From Gemmatimonadaceae bacterium (GTDB taxonomy: Bacteria; Gemmatimonadota; Gemmatimonadetes; Gemmatimonadales; Gemmatimonadaceae): a stretch of DNA of 64,000 nt. The stretch lies in assembly GCA_020851035.1 (NCBI GenBank), contig JADZDM010000007.1, positions 62,001 through 126,000 on the forward strand, written 5' to 3'. Positions within the stretch are counted from its first letter, which is position 1, and each line of letters begins with the position of its first letter. This document shows positions 26,396 through 34,844 of this stretch, in pieces. A model generated the notes under the pieces. The model saw nothing but the letters and a program-made list of their open reading frames with translations. It was not told the DNA's origin and ran no database searches. Position numbers and translations under genes: made by a program.

Positions 26396-27697
26396 TCACG
26401 GCCGCAGGCGGTTCATGAGGCGCGGGAACGGGATGCACTCGCGGATGTGCGGCGTGCCGCAGAGCCACGCCACCGTGCGCTCGAGCCCGAGCCCGAAACC
26501 GCTGTGCACGAACGTGCCGTACTTCCGCAGGTCGAGGTACCAGGTGTAGGCCGCGACATCCAGTCCCTCCTCGACGATGCGGTGCAGCAGCTTGTCGTGG
26601 TCGTCCTCGCGCTGCGAGCCGCCGATGATCTCGCCGTACCCTTCCGGCGCCAGGCAGTCGGCGCACAGCACCGTGCGCGGATCGTCGGGATTCTCCTTCA
26701 TGTAGAAGGCTTTCGCCTCCTTCGGGTAGTTGCAGATGAAGATCGGCGTGCGGTAGTCGGCCACCAGCAGCGCCTCGTCCTCGGCGCCGAGGTCCTCTCC
26801 CCAGGTGATGGCACTGCCCTTCTGCTGCAGCGTGGCCACCGCGTCGGTGTACGAGATGCGCGGGAACGGGCCCGTGATCGCCTCGAGGTGGCTGACGTCA
26901 CGCTCCAGCACGGCGAGTTCCGGGCGGCGACGCTCGAGCACGCGCGCGGTGATGTAGAGCAGCATGTCTTCCTGGAGCTGCATGCTGTCGTGCACGTCGT
27001 AGAACGCCATCTCCGGCTCGATCATCCAGAACTCGGTGAGGTGGCGCCGCGTCTTCGACTTCTCGGCGCGGAACGTGGGGCCGAAGGTGTAGATGCGGCC
27101 CAGCGCGGCGGCCAGCGCCTCGCCGTAGAGCTGCCCCGTCTGCGCGAGGTAGGCGCTGCCCTCGTCGAAGTACTCGGTGCTGAACAACCCCGAGCGCTCG
27201 CCGATGGCGGCGGTCAGGATCGGCGTGTCGCAGTGGATGAAGTCGCGGGCGTAGAAGAAGTCGTGGATCGCCTGCTCGATCTCGTGCCGGATGCGCATCA
27301 GCGCCACCTGGCGCGGCGCGCGCAGCCAGAGGTGGCGGTTGTCCATCAGGAAGTCGACGCCATGCTCCTTCGGCTGGATCGGGTAGTCGATCGGGCTGGC
27401 CCCGAGCACCGTCAGCCCGGTGGCGCCCAGCTCGGCGCCGCCCGGGGCGCGCGGCTCGAGCCGCACCTCACCGCTGACCGAGACCGACGCCTCGAGCGTG
27501 AGCGTGCCGAAGCGCTCCCACACCTCGGGTGTGACCTGGCTCTTCACGAACACGCACTGCACCACCCCGGTGCCGTCCCGGACCACGAGGAAGGCGACCT
27601 TGCCCTGCGTGCGGACGTGCTGGACCCAGCCGCGCACGGTGACGGCCTGGCCAGCCGCCGATGGCAGCGCGTCGATGTACTGCACCTGACCTGTCAT
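26396..27697 (-). CDS. asnS: Asparaginyl-tRNA synthetase
   Basis: A 433-residue class IIb synthetase. The N-terminal OB fold (about 15-105) reads VTVRGWVQHVRTQGKVAFLVV. Motif 2 is FGPTFRAEKSKTRRHLTEFWMIEPEMAF near residue 210, with the EFWMIEPE form typical of AsnS rather than AspS. Motif 3 is GFGLGLERTVAWLCG near the end. ATG at 27697 was chosen at MTGQVQYID; the frame opens eight codons earlier but GGAG lies ahead of this ATG. It converges with the DinB-like gene and has its own promoter candidate. Confidence 0.96.
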   Translation of the reverse strand: MTGQVQYIDALPSAAGQAVTVRGWVQHVRTQGKVAFLVVRDGTGVVQCVFVKSQVTPEVWERFGTLTLEASVSVSGEVRLEPRAPGGAELGATGLTVLGASPIDYPIQPKEHGVDFLMDNRHLWLRAPRQVALMRIRHEIEQAIHDFFYARDFIHCDTPILTAAIGERSGLFSTEYFDEGSAYLAQTGQLYGEALAAALGRIYTFGPTFRAEKSKTRRHLTEFWMIEPEMAFYDVHDSMQLQEDMLLYITARVLERRRPELAVLERDVSHLEAITGPFPRISYTDAVATLQQKGSAITWGEDLGAEDEALLVADYRTPIFICNYPKEAKAFYMKENPDDPRTVLCADCLAPEGYGEIIGGSQREDDHDKLLHRIVEEGLDVAAYTWYLDLRKYGTFVHSGFGLGLERTVAWLCGTPHIRECIPFPRLMNRLRP

Positions 27698-27732
27698 TGT
27701 TCTGCACTGCTCCGCTCGCAAGATTGGGGGGC

Positions 27733-27761
27733 AACGTACCGATCGCTGGAATGCGAGTCAA
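27733..27761 (-). promoter_or_regulatory. Sigma-70 type promoter of asnS
   Basis: On the minus strand TTGACT (27756-27761) is followed after exactly 17 bases by TACGTT (27733-27738). The -35 matches five of six consensus positions and the -10 fits TAnnnT. It would start transcription near 27726, giving a 29-base leader to ATG 27697. It lies in the 96-base gap between the divergent asnS and histidine kinase genes. Confidence 0.6.
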
Positions 27762-27793
27762 CGCATTGCAGCACCGACGCCTACGCCCCTTTC

Positions 27794-29371
27794 GTGACCC
27801 CAGTCTTCCGCGAGCCGAAACCAGCGCTGCACCTCGTGTCGCACCGGCGTGGGGTGTCGCTGCGTGTCCGGCTGGTGGCGGGGCTGCTGATGGTCGCGGC
27901 GATCCTCGTCGCGCCGCTGGTGGTGACGCGGTTCTCGCTGAAGCGGCTGTTCACCGACATGGAGCAGCTGCAGAGCCAGGACTTCCGGGCCTCGCTGCTG
28001 CTGGGTGGGATGCGCACGATGGCGGACCAGGTCCGCCGTGGCGACGACCAGATCGGGGGCCTGCGCGACTCGACCGGCGCCCCCATGCTGCGGGCGGCCG
28101 TCGCGCGGCTGCTGGTGCTGAGCGACAGCCTGCAGGCGATCGCGACCGGGCCGTCGTACGCGGCGGTGGACTCGACCGTGCGCGAGGTGAACCGCCTCAC
28201 CGGGCTGAGTCTCGAGGCCATGGAGAATCGCGACTTCGACCGGGTGGACAACCTGTCGACCCAATCGGTGCGCCCCGGGCTGAGCCGCATGCTGACCGCG
28301 GTGGCCGAGGCGGAGGCCGCCCTCCGCATCGAGACGGCGGCCCGGGTGCGCCGCGCCCGGGACGAGACGGGGCAGGCGCGGCAGGTGTCGCTGATCGCGC
28401 TCATGCTGGCACTGGTGCTGGCCGCCATCGTGGCGGCGTGGATCATCGTCAGCATCGCGAGACCGGTGGCCGACCTGCAGTACGGCATGGAGCGGGTGGC
28501 CGCCGGCCAGTTCGACCACAAGCTGTCGGTGGCTGCGCGGCGGAGCGACGAATTCGGCAGCCTCGCCGCCAGCTACGCCGCGATGGCACAACGCCTCGGC
28601 GAGCTGGACCGCCTGAAGGCGGAGTTCGTGTCCATGGCCTCGCACGAGCTGAAGACGCCCCTCAACGTGATCCTCGGCTACCTCACGCTGCTCGACGACG
28701 GCGTGTACGGGCCGTTGAACGACAAGCAGCGCGAAGTGGTGCACACCTTGGAACGCCAGAGCCATTCGCTGAACCGCCTGGTGCGGCAGCTGCTGGACGT
28801 CTCGAAGTACGACGCCGGCGGGGCGAAGCTGGACCTGCAGCCGCTGGACACCCGGGCATTCTTCGCGGAGCTGGAGGACTCGCTCCAGGTCCTGGCCCAC
28901 CAGCGCGGGGTGACGTTCAGCGTCACGTCCGCTGACGGGATGCCGGGCGAAGTGTGGTGGGATCATGACCGCATGACCGAGGCGATCGGGAACCTCGTCA
29001 CGAACGCCTGCAAATTCACGCCGCGCGGCGGCGTGGTGGCGCTGCACGGCGACGGCGAGCCCGGCGTGGTCCGGATCGAGGTCCGCGACAGCGGTGTCGG
29101 AATTCCCGCCCCGGAGCTTCCGCACGTCTTCCGCAAGTTCTTCCAGGCCGGCAACCAGGAGGCGGCCACCGGCGTGGCTGGCACCGGGCTCGGCCTTGCC
29201 ATCGTCCGCGGGATCGTCGAGGCGCACGGCGGATCCGTGAACGTCTCGTCGGAGGTGGGCGTAGGGACGACATTCACGATCCTGCTCCCGCAGCGCGCGC
29301 CGGCCCCCCGCCGTCAATCCGTGTCACCACCCACGGCGAGTGCCACGGCACTCCCGAGCACTTCGACATGA
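27794..29371 (+). CDS. Membrane-bound sensor histidine kinase
   Basis: A kinase of about 525 residues (numbered from GTG 27794). Transmembrane helices are at about 24-46 and 198-222, enclosing a helical periplasmic sensor of about 150 residues that looks like a four-helix bundle. A HAMP domain (about 222-275) leads to the phosphoacceptor helix MASHELKTPLNVILGYL with His284. The ATPase domain has NLVTNACKFTP (N box), DSGVGIP (G1) and GTGLGLAIVRGIVEAHGG (G2). No response regulator is adjacent. The true start is uncertain: GTG 27836 is an alternative and no Shine-Dalgarno is seen. It overlaps the next gene by ATGA. Confidence 0.88.
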   Translation: MTPVFREPKPALHLVSHRRGVSLRVRLVAGLLMVAAILVAPLVVTRFSLKRLFTDMEQLQSQDFRASLLLGGMRTMADQVRRGDDQIGGLRDSTGAPMLRAAVARLLVLSDSLQAIATGPSYAAVDSTVREVNRLTGLSLEAMENRDFDRVDNLSTQSVRPGLSRMLTAVAEAEAALRIETAARVRRARDETGQARQVSLIALMLALVLAAIVAAWIIVSIARPVADLQYGMERVAAGQFDHKLSVAARRSDEFGSLAASYAAMAQRLGELDRLKAEFVSMASHELKTPLNVILGYLTLLDDGVYGPLNDKQREVVHTLERQSHSLNRLVRQLLDVSKYDAGGAKLDLQPLDTRAFFAELEDSLQVLAHQRGVTFSVTSADGMPGEVWWDHDRMTEAIGNLVTNACKFTPRGGVVALHGDGEPGVVRIEVRDSGVGIPAPELPHVFRKFFQAGNQEAATGVAGTGLGLAIVRGIVEAHGGSVNVSSEVGVGTTFTILLPQRAPAPRRQSVSPPTASATALPSTST

Positions 29372-29922
29372 CCCTGCACGTTCGCTCCCGCCTGCTGCCC
29401 CTCGTCGTGACCGTCGCACTCGTGAGCTGCCGCACGGCCGCGCCGGCCGCGGCCCCGCCCGTCGCGCCGCCCCCGCTTCCCGCACCCAGCGTCACGTCGC
29501 AGTGGGTCGCCGTGCAGGGTGCCGTCCTGGCGCTGGTGGCGGAGAACCGCACCGCCGCGGCCGACTCGTCACTCCAGCAGTTCGCCCGCGAGTTCGCGCG
29601 CACCAACGAGGGAGATCGCGCGCGCTGGTGGCGTGCACTGATGCGCGCCGACCAGCGCGCGGCGACCGGCGATCCCACCCTCGCCATCGCACAGATCGAC
29701 TCGCTCCTCGCCGACTCGCTCTCGCAGGAGATCCGTGCCGAGGCCACGATCATCCGGCGCAACTTCGTCGCGATCGATTCCGTGCGCCGGCTCGAGGTGC
29801 GCCGGCGCACGCAGGCCACGCAGACGGCCACCGAGCGTCTCGACGAGCTGAAGACCACCCGCGACTCGCTCGGCAAGCTGCAGGCGGAGATCGATCGGCT
29901 GCGCCGGCGCCTCCGGCCGTAG
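29368..29922 (+). CDS. Small putative lipoprotein with C-terminal coiled coil
   Basis: A 184-residue protein starting with a lipoprotein signal, LPLVVTVALVSC, where Cys21 would be lipidated, then a Pro/Ala-rich spacer (about 23-42). Residues 45-130 are helical with a TPR-like flavour (QQFAREFARTNEGDRARWWRALM), and 140-184 form a charged coiled coil ending LQAEIDRLRRRLRP. No family was recognised. It is translationally coupled to the histidine kinase (ATGA) and may be a periplasmic accessory of it; that is inference from position. It converges with recG, 21 bases apart. Confidence 0.7.
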   Translation: MTLHVRSRLLPLVVTVALVSCRTAAPAAAPPVAPPPLPAPSVTSQWVAVQGAVLALVAENRTAAADSSLQQFAREFARTNEGDRARWWRALMRADQRAATGDPTLAIAQIDSLLADSLSQEIRAEATIIRRNFVAIDSVRRLEVRRRTQATQTATERLDELKTTRDSLGKLQAEIDRLRRRLRP

Positions 29923-29943
29923 CAGCGCGCCGCCACGCGCGCA

Positions 29944-32064
29944 TCAGCCGACCCGGAACAGCTCCAGCGCACGACGGTAGCGGCCCGTGAGCAGGTCACG
30001 CAGCGGCGCGTGTTCCGGCGCGCTCAGCGTCGGGTCGCCGGCCAGCAGCTGCTCCGCGGCCGCGCGCGCCACCGGGATGAGCGCCTCGTCGCGCAGCGGA
30101 TCGGCGACGCGGAAACTCGGCAGCCCGCTCTGCCGCTCCCCGAAGAGGTCCCCCATGCCGCGCAACCGCATGTCGGCACGCGCGATCTCGAATCCGTCCT
30201 CGGTGCCGACGAACACGTCGAGCCGCTCCGCCGACTCCGGTCCCACGTCACCGAGCAGGATGCAGTAGCTGTCGGCCGCCCCACGGCCCACACGGCCACG
30301 CAACTGGTGCAGCTGCGACAGCCCGAACCGCTCGGGATGCTCGATGAGCATCACCGACGCATTGGGCACGTCGATGCCGACCTCGATCACCGTCGTCGCC
30401 ACCAGCACGTCCATCTCGCGTGCGAGGAAGGCACGCATCACGGCGTCCTTCTCGTCGGCCTTCAGCCGGCCGTGCAGCAGCCCCACGCGCCGCGCCACGA
30501 ACGCCCCCGCCGCCAGCTCCGCGGCCATCTGCGTGGCGGCACGCAGGTCACTGCGCTCGGATTCCTCGATCACCGGATACACGACGTACGCCTGCCGCCC
30601 CGCGTCGAGCTGCGTGCCGATGAACGCCATCACCCGCTCCCGGGCCGACTCCGGCCGCCGCGTGGTGACGATGGGGATCCGCCCCGGCGGCTTCTCGTCC
30701 AGCAGGCTCACGTCCAGGTCCCCGTAGATCGTCAGCGCCAGCGACCGCGGAATCGGCGTGGCGCTCATCAGCAGCACGTCCGGCGTCGCCCCCTTGGCCT
30801 GCAGCGCCTTCCGCTGCTCCACGCCGAAGCGGTGCTGCTCGTCCACGATCACGAGGCCGAGGCGGCCGAACGTGGTGGCCTCCTGCACCAGCGCGTGTGT
30901 CCCGATCACGATCAGCGGCTCGTACGACGCCAGGCGCGTGGCGACGGCGCGCCGCTCCGCGGCACCCATCCGGCCAGTGAGCAGCGCCGGCGTGATGCCA
31001 AGCGGCGCCAGCAGCGACGTGAAGGTGCGGAGGTGCTGCTCGGCCAGCAGCTCCGTCGGCGCCATCAGTGCGGCCTGCCAGTCGTTCTCGAGCGCCACCA
31101 GCGCCGCGAACAGCGCCACGATCGTCTTGCCGCTCCCCACGTCACCCTGCAGCAGGCGGTTCATGCGATGCACGCTCGTCATGTCGGCCACGATCTCGCG
31201 CAGCACGCGCACCTGCGCACCGGTGAGCGTGAACGGCAGGCGTTCCTTCAGGGCGGTGGTGAGCCGTCGCCGGTTCACGAACGTGATGCCGTCACGCGCC
31301 GTGCGCTCGAGCTGGTTCGCGCGACGATGCAGGAGCTGCACGCAGAACAGCTCCTCGAACGCGAGCCGCGCCCGCCCATGCTCTGCCTCCTTCACGCTCC
31401 CGGGACGGTGCACCTGCCGGAGCGCCTCGGCCAGCGGTGGCACGCCGGCGGCGGCCAGCACGGCCGCCGGCAGCGGATCGCGCACCTGCGGCAGCAGCGC
31501 ATCGAGCTGCGCGTCGACGAGCTGGCGCAGCAGCTTGGTGGGCAGCCCCTCCGTGGCCGGATACACGGCCAGCACGCGCCCGCCGGCCGTGCCCGCATCC
31601 TCGGCGCCGAGGTTCACGAACTCGCGCGGCGCCAGCTGGCGGCCGTGGAAGACGCGCACCGGCCCGCTCAGCAGCAGCACGTCACCGACGTTGATCGTGC
31701 GGTCCAGGTGCGGCTGCCCCGGCCAGCCCACCTCGAGCAGGCCACTCGCGTCCTGGATCACCGCCTGGAAGATCCGCAGCCCGCGGCGGGTGGGGATGAT
31801 GCCCTTCGAGATCACGCGGCCGAGCACCGTGACGTCGCTGCCCGGTTGGGCGCGCGCGACGGGCAGCACGGTCGTCGCGTCCTCGTAGCGTCGCGGGACG
31901 TGCAGCAGCAGGTCACCGGCGGTGGTGATGCCCAGCCGGCCAAGCAGCTCGGCGCGCCGCGGCCCGACGCCCTTGAGGTACGTCACCGGTGTGAGCAGCG
32001 TCACGGGCGGCGCACTTCCACCACCGCGCCGGTCGCGTCGCTGCGCCGCACCGTCACCGCTCAC
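29944..32064 (-). CDS. recG: ATP-dependent DNA helicase RecG
   Basis: A 706-residue superfamily-2 helicase that remodels stalled forks and branched DNA. The N-terminal wedge domain begins TPVTYLKGVGPRRAELLGRLG, followed by an OB fold near 75-165. The motor has motif I QGDVGSGKTIVALFA, motif II DEQHRFGVEQR, motif III LMSATPIPRSLALT and motif VI QLRGRVGRG. The tail GTEDGFEIARADMRLRGMGDLFGERQSG is diagnostic for RecG. GTG at 32064 overlaps ftsY by GTGA. It ends the ftsZ-M23-VWA-ftsY transcript. Confidence 0.97.
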   Translation of the reverse strand: MSGDGAAQRRDRRGGGSAPPVTLLTPVTYLKGVGPRRAELLGRLGITTAGDLLLHVPRRYEDATTVLPVARAQPGSDVTVLGRVISKGIIPTRRGLRIFQAVIQDASGLLEVGWPGQPHLDRTINVGDVLLLSGPVRVFHGRQLAPREFVNLGAEDAGTAGGRVLAVYPATEGLPTKLLRQLVDAQLDALLPQVRDPLPAAVLAAAGVPPLAEALRQVHRPGSVKEAEHGRARLAFEELFCVQLLHRRANQLERTARDGITFVNRRRLTTALKERLPFTLTGAQVRVLREIVADMTSVHRMNRLLQGDVGSGKTIVALFAALVALENDWQAALMAPTELLAEQHLRTFTSLLAPLGITPALLTGRMGAAERRAVATRLASYEPLIVIGTHALVQEATTFGRLGLVIVDEQHRFGVEQRKALQAKGATPDVLLMSATPIPRSLALTIYGDLDVSLLDEKPPGRIPIVTTRRPESARERVMAFIGTQLDAGRQAYVVYPVIEESERSDLRAATQMAAELAAGAFVARRVGLLHGRLKADEKDAVMRAFLAREMDVLVATTVIEVGIDVPNASVMLIEHPERFGLSQLHQLRGRVGRGAADSYCILLGDVGPESAERLDVFVGTEDGFEIARADMRLRGMGDLFGERQSGLPSFRVADPLRDEALIPVARAAAEQLLAGDPTLSAPEHAPLRDLLTGRYRRALELFRVG

Positions 32065-32993
32065 GACTCGAACATCGCCTCGGCAAACACCTGTGCGTCG
32101 AACGGCTCGAGGTCGTCGGCCCCTTCGCCGGTGCCGATGAACTTCACCGGGATGTCGAGCGCCTCGTGCACCGCCACCACCACGCCGCCCTTGGCCGTGC
32201 CATCCAGCTTCGTGACGACGAGCCCCGTCAGCGGCACCGATGCCGCGAAGGTCTTCGCCTGCTGCACCGCGTTCTGCCCGATGGTGCCGTCGAGCACCAG
32301 CAGCGCCTCATGCGGCGCCCCCGGCAGGCGCTTCGCGATCACGCGCACGACCTTCCGCAGCTCGTCCATCAGCGAGTCGCTGGTATGCAGCCGGCCGGCG
32401 GTGTCCACGATCACCACGTCAACACCGCGCGTCACACCGGCGTCAATCGCGCTGAAGGCCACGGCGGCAGGATCGGACCCGGGCGACGCGCCCACGAAGT
32501 CCGCGCCGGTGCGCTGGGACCAGACCCTGAGCTGCTCGATGGCGCCGGCACGGAAGGTGTCACCGGCCGCAACCAGCACCTTCTTCCCCTCCCCCCGCAG
32601 CCGCGAGGACAGTTTGCCGATGAAGGTCGTCTTGCCGGCACCGTTCACGCCGAGCACCAGGATCACGGTCGGCGCCTCGGGCTGGTAGTGCAGCGCGGGA
32701 TCGGCGTTGCCGGTGCGGAGCGCCTCCGCGATCTCCTGCTGGAGCGCCGAGCCGAACTCCTCGTCGGTGCGGATCTCGCCGCGGCGGGCACGATCCTCCA
32801 CCGCGGCCACCAGGCGCAACGTCACCGCCACGCCGAAATCCGACTCGAGGAGGACCTGCTCGAGCTGCTCGAGCGACCCCTGGTCGACACCGCCCTTGAG
32901 GACGACACGCCAGTTGGTGGTGACGACCGACTTGACCTTCTGCCAGAAGGACTTCTTCGGGAGGTCGCCGTCGCGACGAAAGAGGCGCGCCAT
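32061..32993 (-). CDS. ftsY: Signal recognition particle receptor FtsY
   Basis: A 310-residue SRP-type GTPase that docks ribosome-SRP complexes at the membrane. The N domain (about 12-100) opens with a basic helix KKSFWQKVKSVVTTNWRVVL; the long acidic A domain of E. coli is absent, as in many bacteria. The G domain has the P-loop GVNGAGKT at 115-122, DTFRAGAIEQLRVW, DTAGRLHTS, TKLDGTAKGG and the closing GTGEGADDLEPFD. ATG at 32993 lies 54 bases after the VWA gene and no clear Shine-Dalgarno is present. Confidence 0.97.
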   Translation of the reverse strand: MARLFRRDGDLPKKSFWQKVKSVVTTNWRVVLKGGVDQGSLEQLEQVLLESDFGVAVTLRLVAAVEDRARRGEIRTDEEFGSALQQEIAEALRTGNADPALHYQPEAPTVILVLGVNGAGKTTFIGKLSSRLRGEGKKVLVAAGDTFRAGAIEQLRVWSQRTGADFVGASPGSDPAAVAFSAIDAGVTRGVDVVIVDTAGRLHTSDSLMDELRKVVRVIAKRLPGAPHEALLVLDGTIGQNAVQQAKTFAASVPLTGLVVTKLDGTAKGGVVVAVHEALDIPVKFIGTGEGADDLEPFDAQVFAEAMFES

Positions 32994-33047
32994 GCGAGGA
33001 GTTCAGGGTGGGACGATCAGGAGGACCGGGCGCCAGGGCGACGCCGG

Positions 33048-34844
33048 TCAGCGCAGGCCGGCACGCCGCCGCAGCAGCCACTCGGCAGCCAGCAGCAGCA
33101 CTGCCGCAAGGTAGAGCCAGCCGACCGAGCGTGCACCGCGACGCACGGGACGGGCCTCCCCGTTCAGGGGACCACTGCGCAGCGTGACGGCACCGGGGAT
33201 CCACTCGCGTGAGGCGCTCACCGGAATCACCACCGCGGCGCCGTCGACGGTGCCGCGCCACACCCCTTCCGCCAGCGCCGGCATCGTCGCGTCACCGGCC
33301 GTGCCGAAGCGGAGCGAGTCACGTCGTGTCCGTCGATCCCCATCGCGGATGAGGCTGACGATCGACAGGGGCTGCGCGCCGCGACGCCAGGCCAGCGGCG
33401 TTCCGCCGCGCACGACCGGCGTGGCCGGCACGGGCACGGCCGCCCTGCCACGGGCGCCGAGCAACCAGTCCGTGGCGGCGCCGATGACGGACTGGAACGC
33501 GATCTCGCTCACGCCGCCGCGGGCGCGCCACCGTCCGTATCCGGCGGCGGTCAGCACGACGCGGCGCACCTCGCCGTCGATCACCGACAGGATCGGCGTC
33601 GCGCCGCTGGCCGTGACGCCGGGGGCTGCCGTCAGCGCCACCACGCCGCCGCGCGCCGGCGCGGCGGCCTGCAGCGGTGGCAGCGACTCGACGACGATGC
33701 CCGCGAGGCCCGCCTGCAGTGGCGAGGCGGGGGCCCGACGCACGAGCAGCTCCGGCGCGTCCTCCGCCGGCGGCGAGAGCAGCAGGAGCGCGCGCGTGCC
33801 GAGTGCACCGGGCGCGCCCATCGCCGTCGTGTCGCCGTGCAGGACGGCGAGGGTGGCGCCGCGCACCGCGCTGCGCACCACCGATTCCTCCACCGGCAGC
33901 AGTGCACCGTCGCGGAGCCAGCGCCCCGGGGCGATGCGGTAGTACGCATCGGTGGGCAGCGACACGCTCGCACGCAGTGCCGTGGCCACATCGCGCACGT
34001 CGGCGTCCGGTGCGGTGGAGACGATCACGATCCGCTGGCGTGCGCCGCGGCGGAACGCAACTGCAATGGTATCATTGCGCGACTGGGCATCCGCACCGGC
34101 GGGCAGCGCGGCCCGCAGCACCGCCACCGAGTCACCCGCCGGCACGACGAGGCGCTCCTCGATCACCGCCTCCCCATTGGCCAGCAGCGGCGGCACGGGC
34201 GACTCGGCCAGCACGACGCCATCCAGCAACCAGCGCACCGACGCGGCGACCGGCATCGCGGCGCTGGCGGCAATGCGGACCTGCACCGCCACCGTGTCAC
34301 CCACGCGCCCCTCCGCCGGCGCCGACAGGTCCACCACCGCCCGATCGGCTGCCGGTCGCACCGGGATCACAACCAGGCGCGAGCCGGGCATCGCCTGCTG
34401 GAGCGCGTCGGCATCGTCGAGCGCACCGTCGGTGACCACCACCAGTCGCTCGCCACGCGCCGCCGCGCGCTGCATGAGCGGCGTGGCGAGGCTGGCGGCG
34501 TCCACCGGGCGCGCCGGCGCGTCGCCTCCACGCACGGAGTCGCCGAAGAGCAGGACGGCCGCCCCGCCCGACGCCGAGCGTGCGGAGTCGAGGGCCGCGC
34601 GCCACGCGCCCGCATCGCCGCTGCGTGACCAGCTCGCCGACGCATCGAGTGCGACCAGCGGCTCGGGCGGCCGCGCCACCCCGATGGCCAGGTCGAGCAG
34701 GAGCGCGAGCACCAACACCACCGACACGACGCGCAACGCCATGAGCAGGCGGCGCAGGCGCGGCGCCGCCCCCGCGGGATACGCGATCCACGCCACCAGC
34801 AGCCCTGCCCCGAGCGCGAGCCCCCAGCCGAGCGGTCCGTTCAC
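33048..34844 (-). CDS. Membrane-anchored VWA-like protein
   Basis: A 598-residue protein with membrane helices at about 5-27 and 34-57 and again at about 575-592, so the bulk is extracytoplasmic or cytoplasmic between anchors. After the second helix, PLVALDASASWSRSGD matches the MIDAS DxSxS of von Willebrand A domains, and LVVVTDGALDDAD fits its later Asp motif. A beta-sandwich-like part follows (VGDTVAVQVRIAASAAM), and the remaining sequence has an amidotransferase-like flavour without catalytic residues. Similar proteins occur with Bat-type and peptidoglycan-related loci. The substrate is unknown. GTG 34844 overlaps the M23 peptidase gene (GTGA). Confidence 0.7.
   Translation of the reverse strand: MNGPLGWGLALGAGLLVAWIAYPAGAAPRLRRLLMALRVVSVVLVLALLLDLAIGVARPPEPLVALDASASWSRSGDAGAWRAALDSARSASGGAAVLLFGDSVRGGDAPARPVDAASLATPLMQRAAARGERLVVVTDGALDDADALQQAMPGSRLVVIPVRPAADRAVVDLSAPAEGRVGDTVAVQVRIAASAAMPVAASVRWLLDGVVLAESPVPPLLANGEAVIEERLVVPAGDSVAVLRAALPAGADAQSRNDTIAVAFRRGARQRIVIVSTAPDADVRDVATALRASVSLPTDAYYRIAPGRWLRDGALLPVEESVVRSAVRGATLAVLHGDTTAMGAPGALGTRALLLLSPPAEDAPELLVRRAPASPLQAGLAGIVVESLPPLQAAAPARGGVVALTAAPGVTASGATPILSVIDGEVRRVVLTAAGYGRWRARGGVSEIAFQSVIGAATDWLLGARGRAAVPVPATPVVRGGTPLAWRRGAQPLSIVSLIRDGDRRTRRDSLRFGTAGDATMPALAEGVWRGTVDGAAVVIPVSASREWIPGAVTLRSGPLNGEARPVRRGARSVGWLYLAAVLLLAAEWLLRRRAGLR

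Noticed and set aside
26048-27793. Upstream extension of the histidine kinase frame
   Set aside because: The frame is open for another 1.7 kb, but this part is antisense to asnS and overlaps the DinB-like gene; the kinase's membrane helix starts only after 27794.
30010-32688. 892-codon open frame on the plus strand
   Set aside because: Antisense to recG and ftsY, both of which have full family motifs; the translation is low-complexity Arg/His/Gln-rich.
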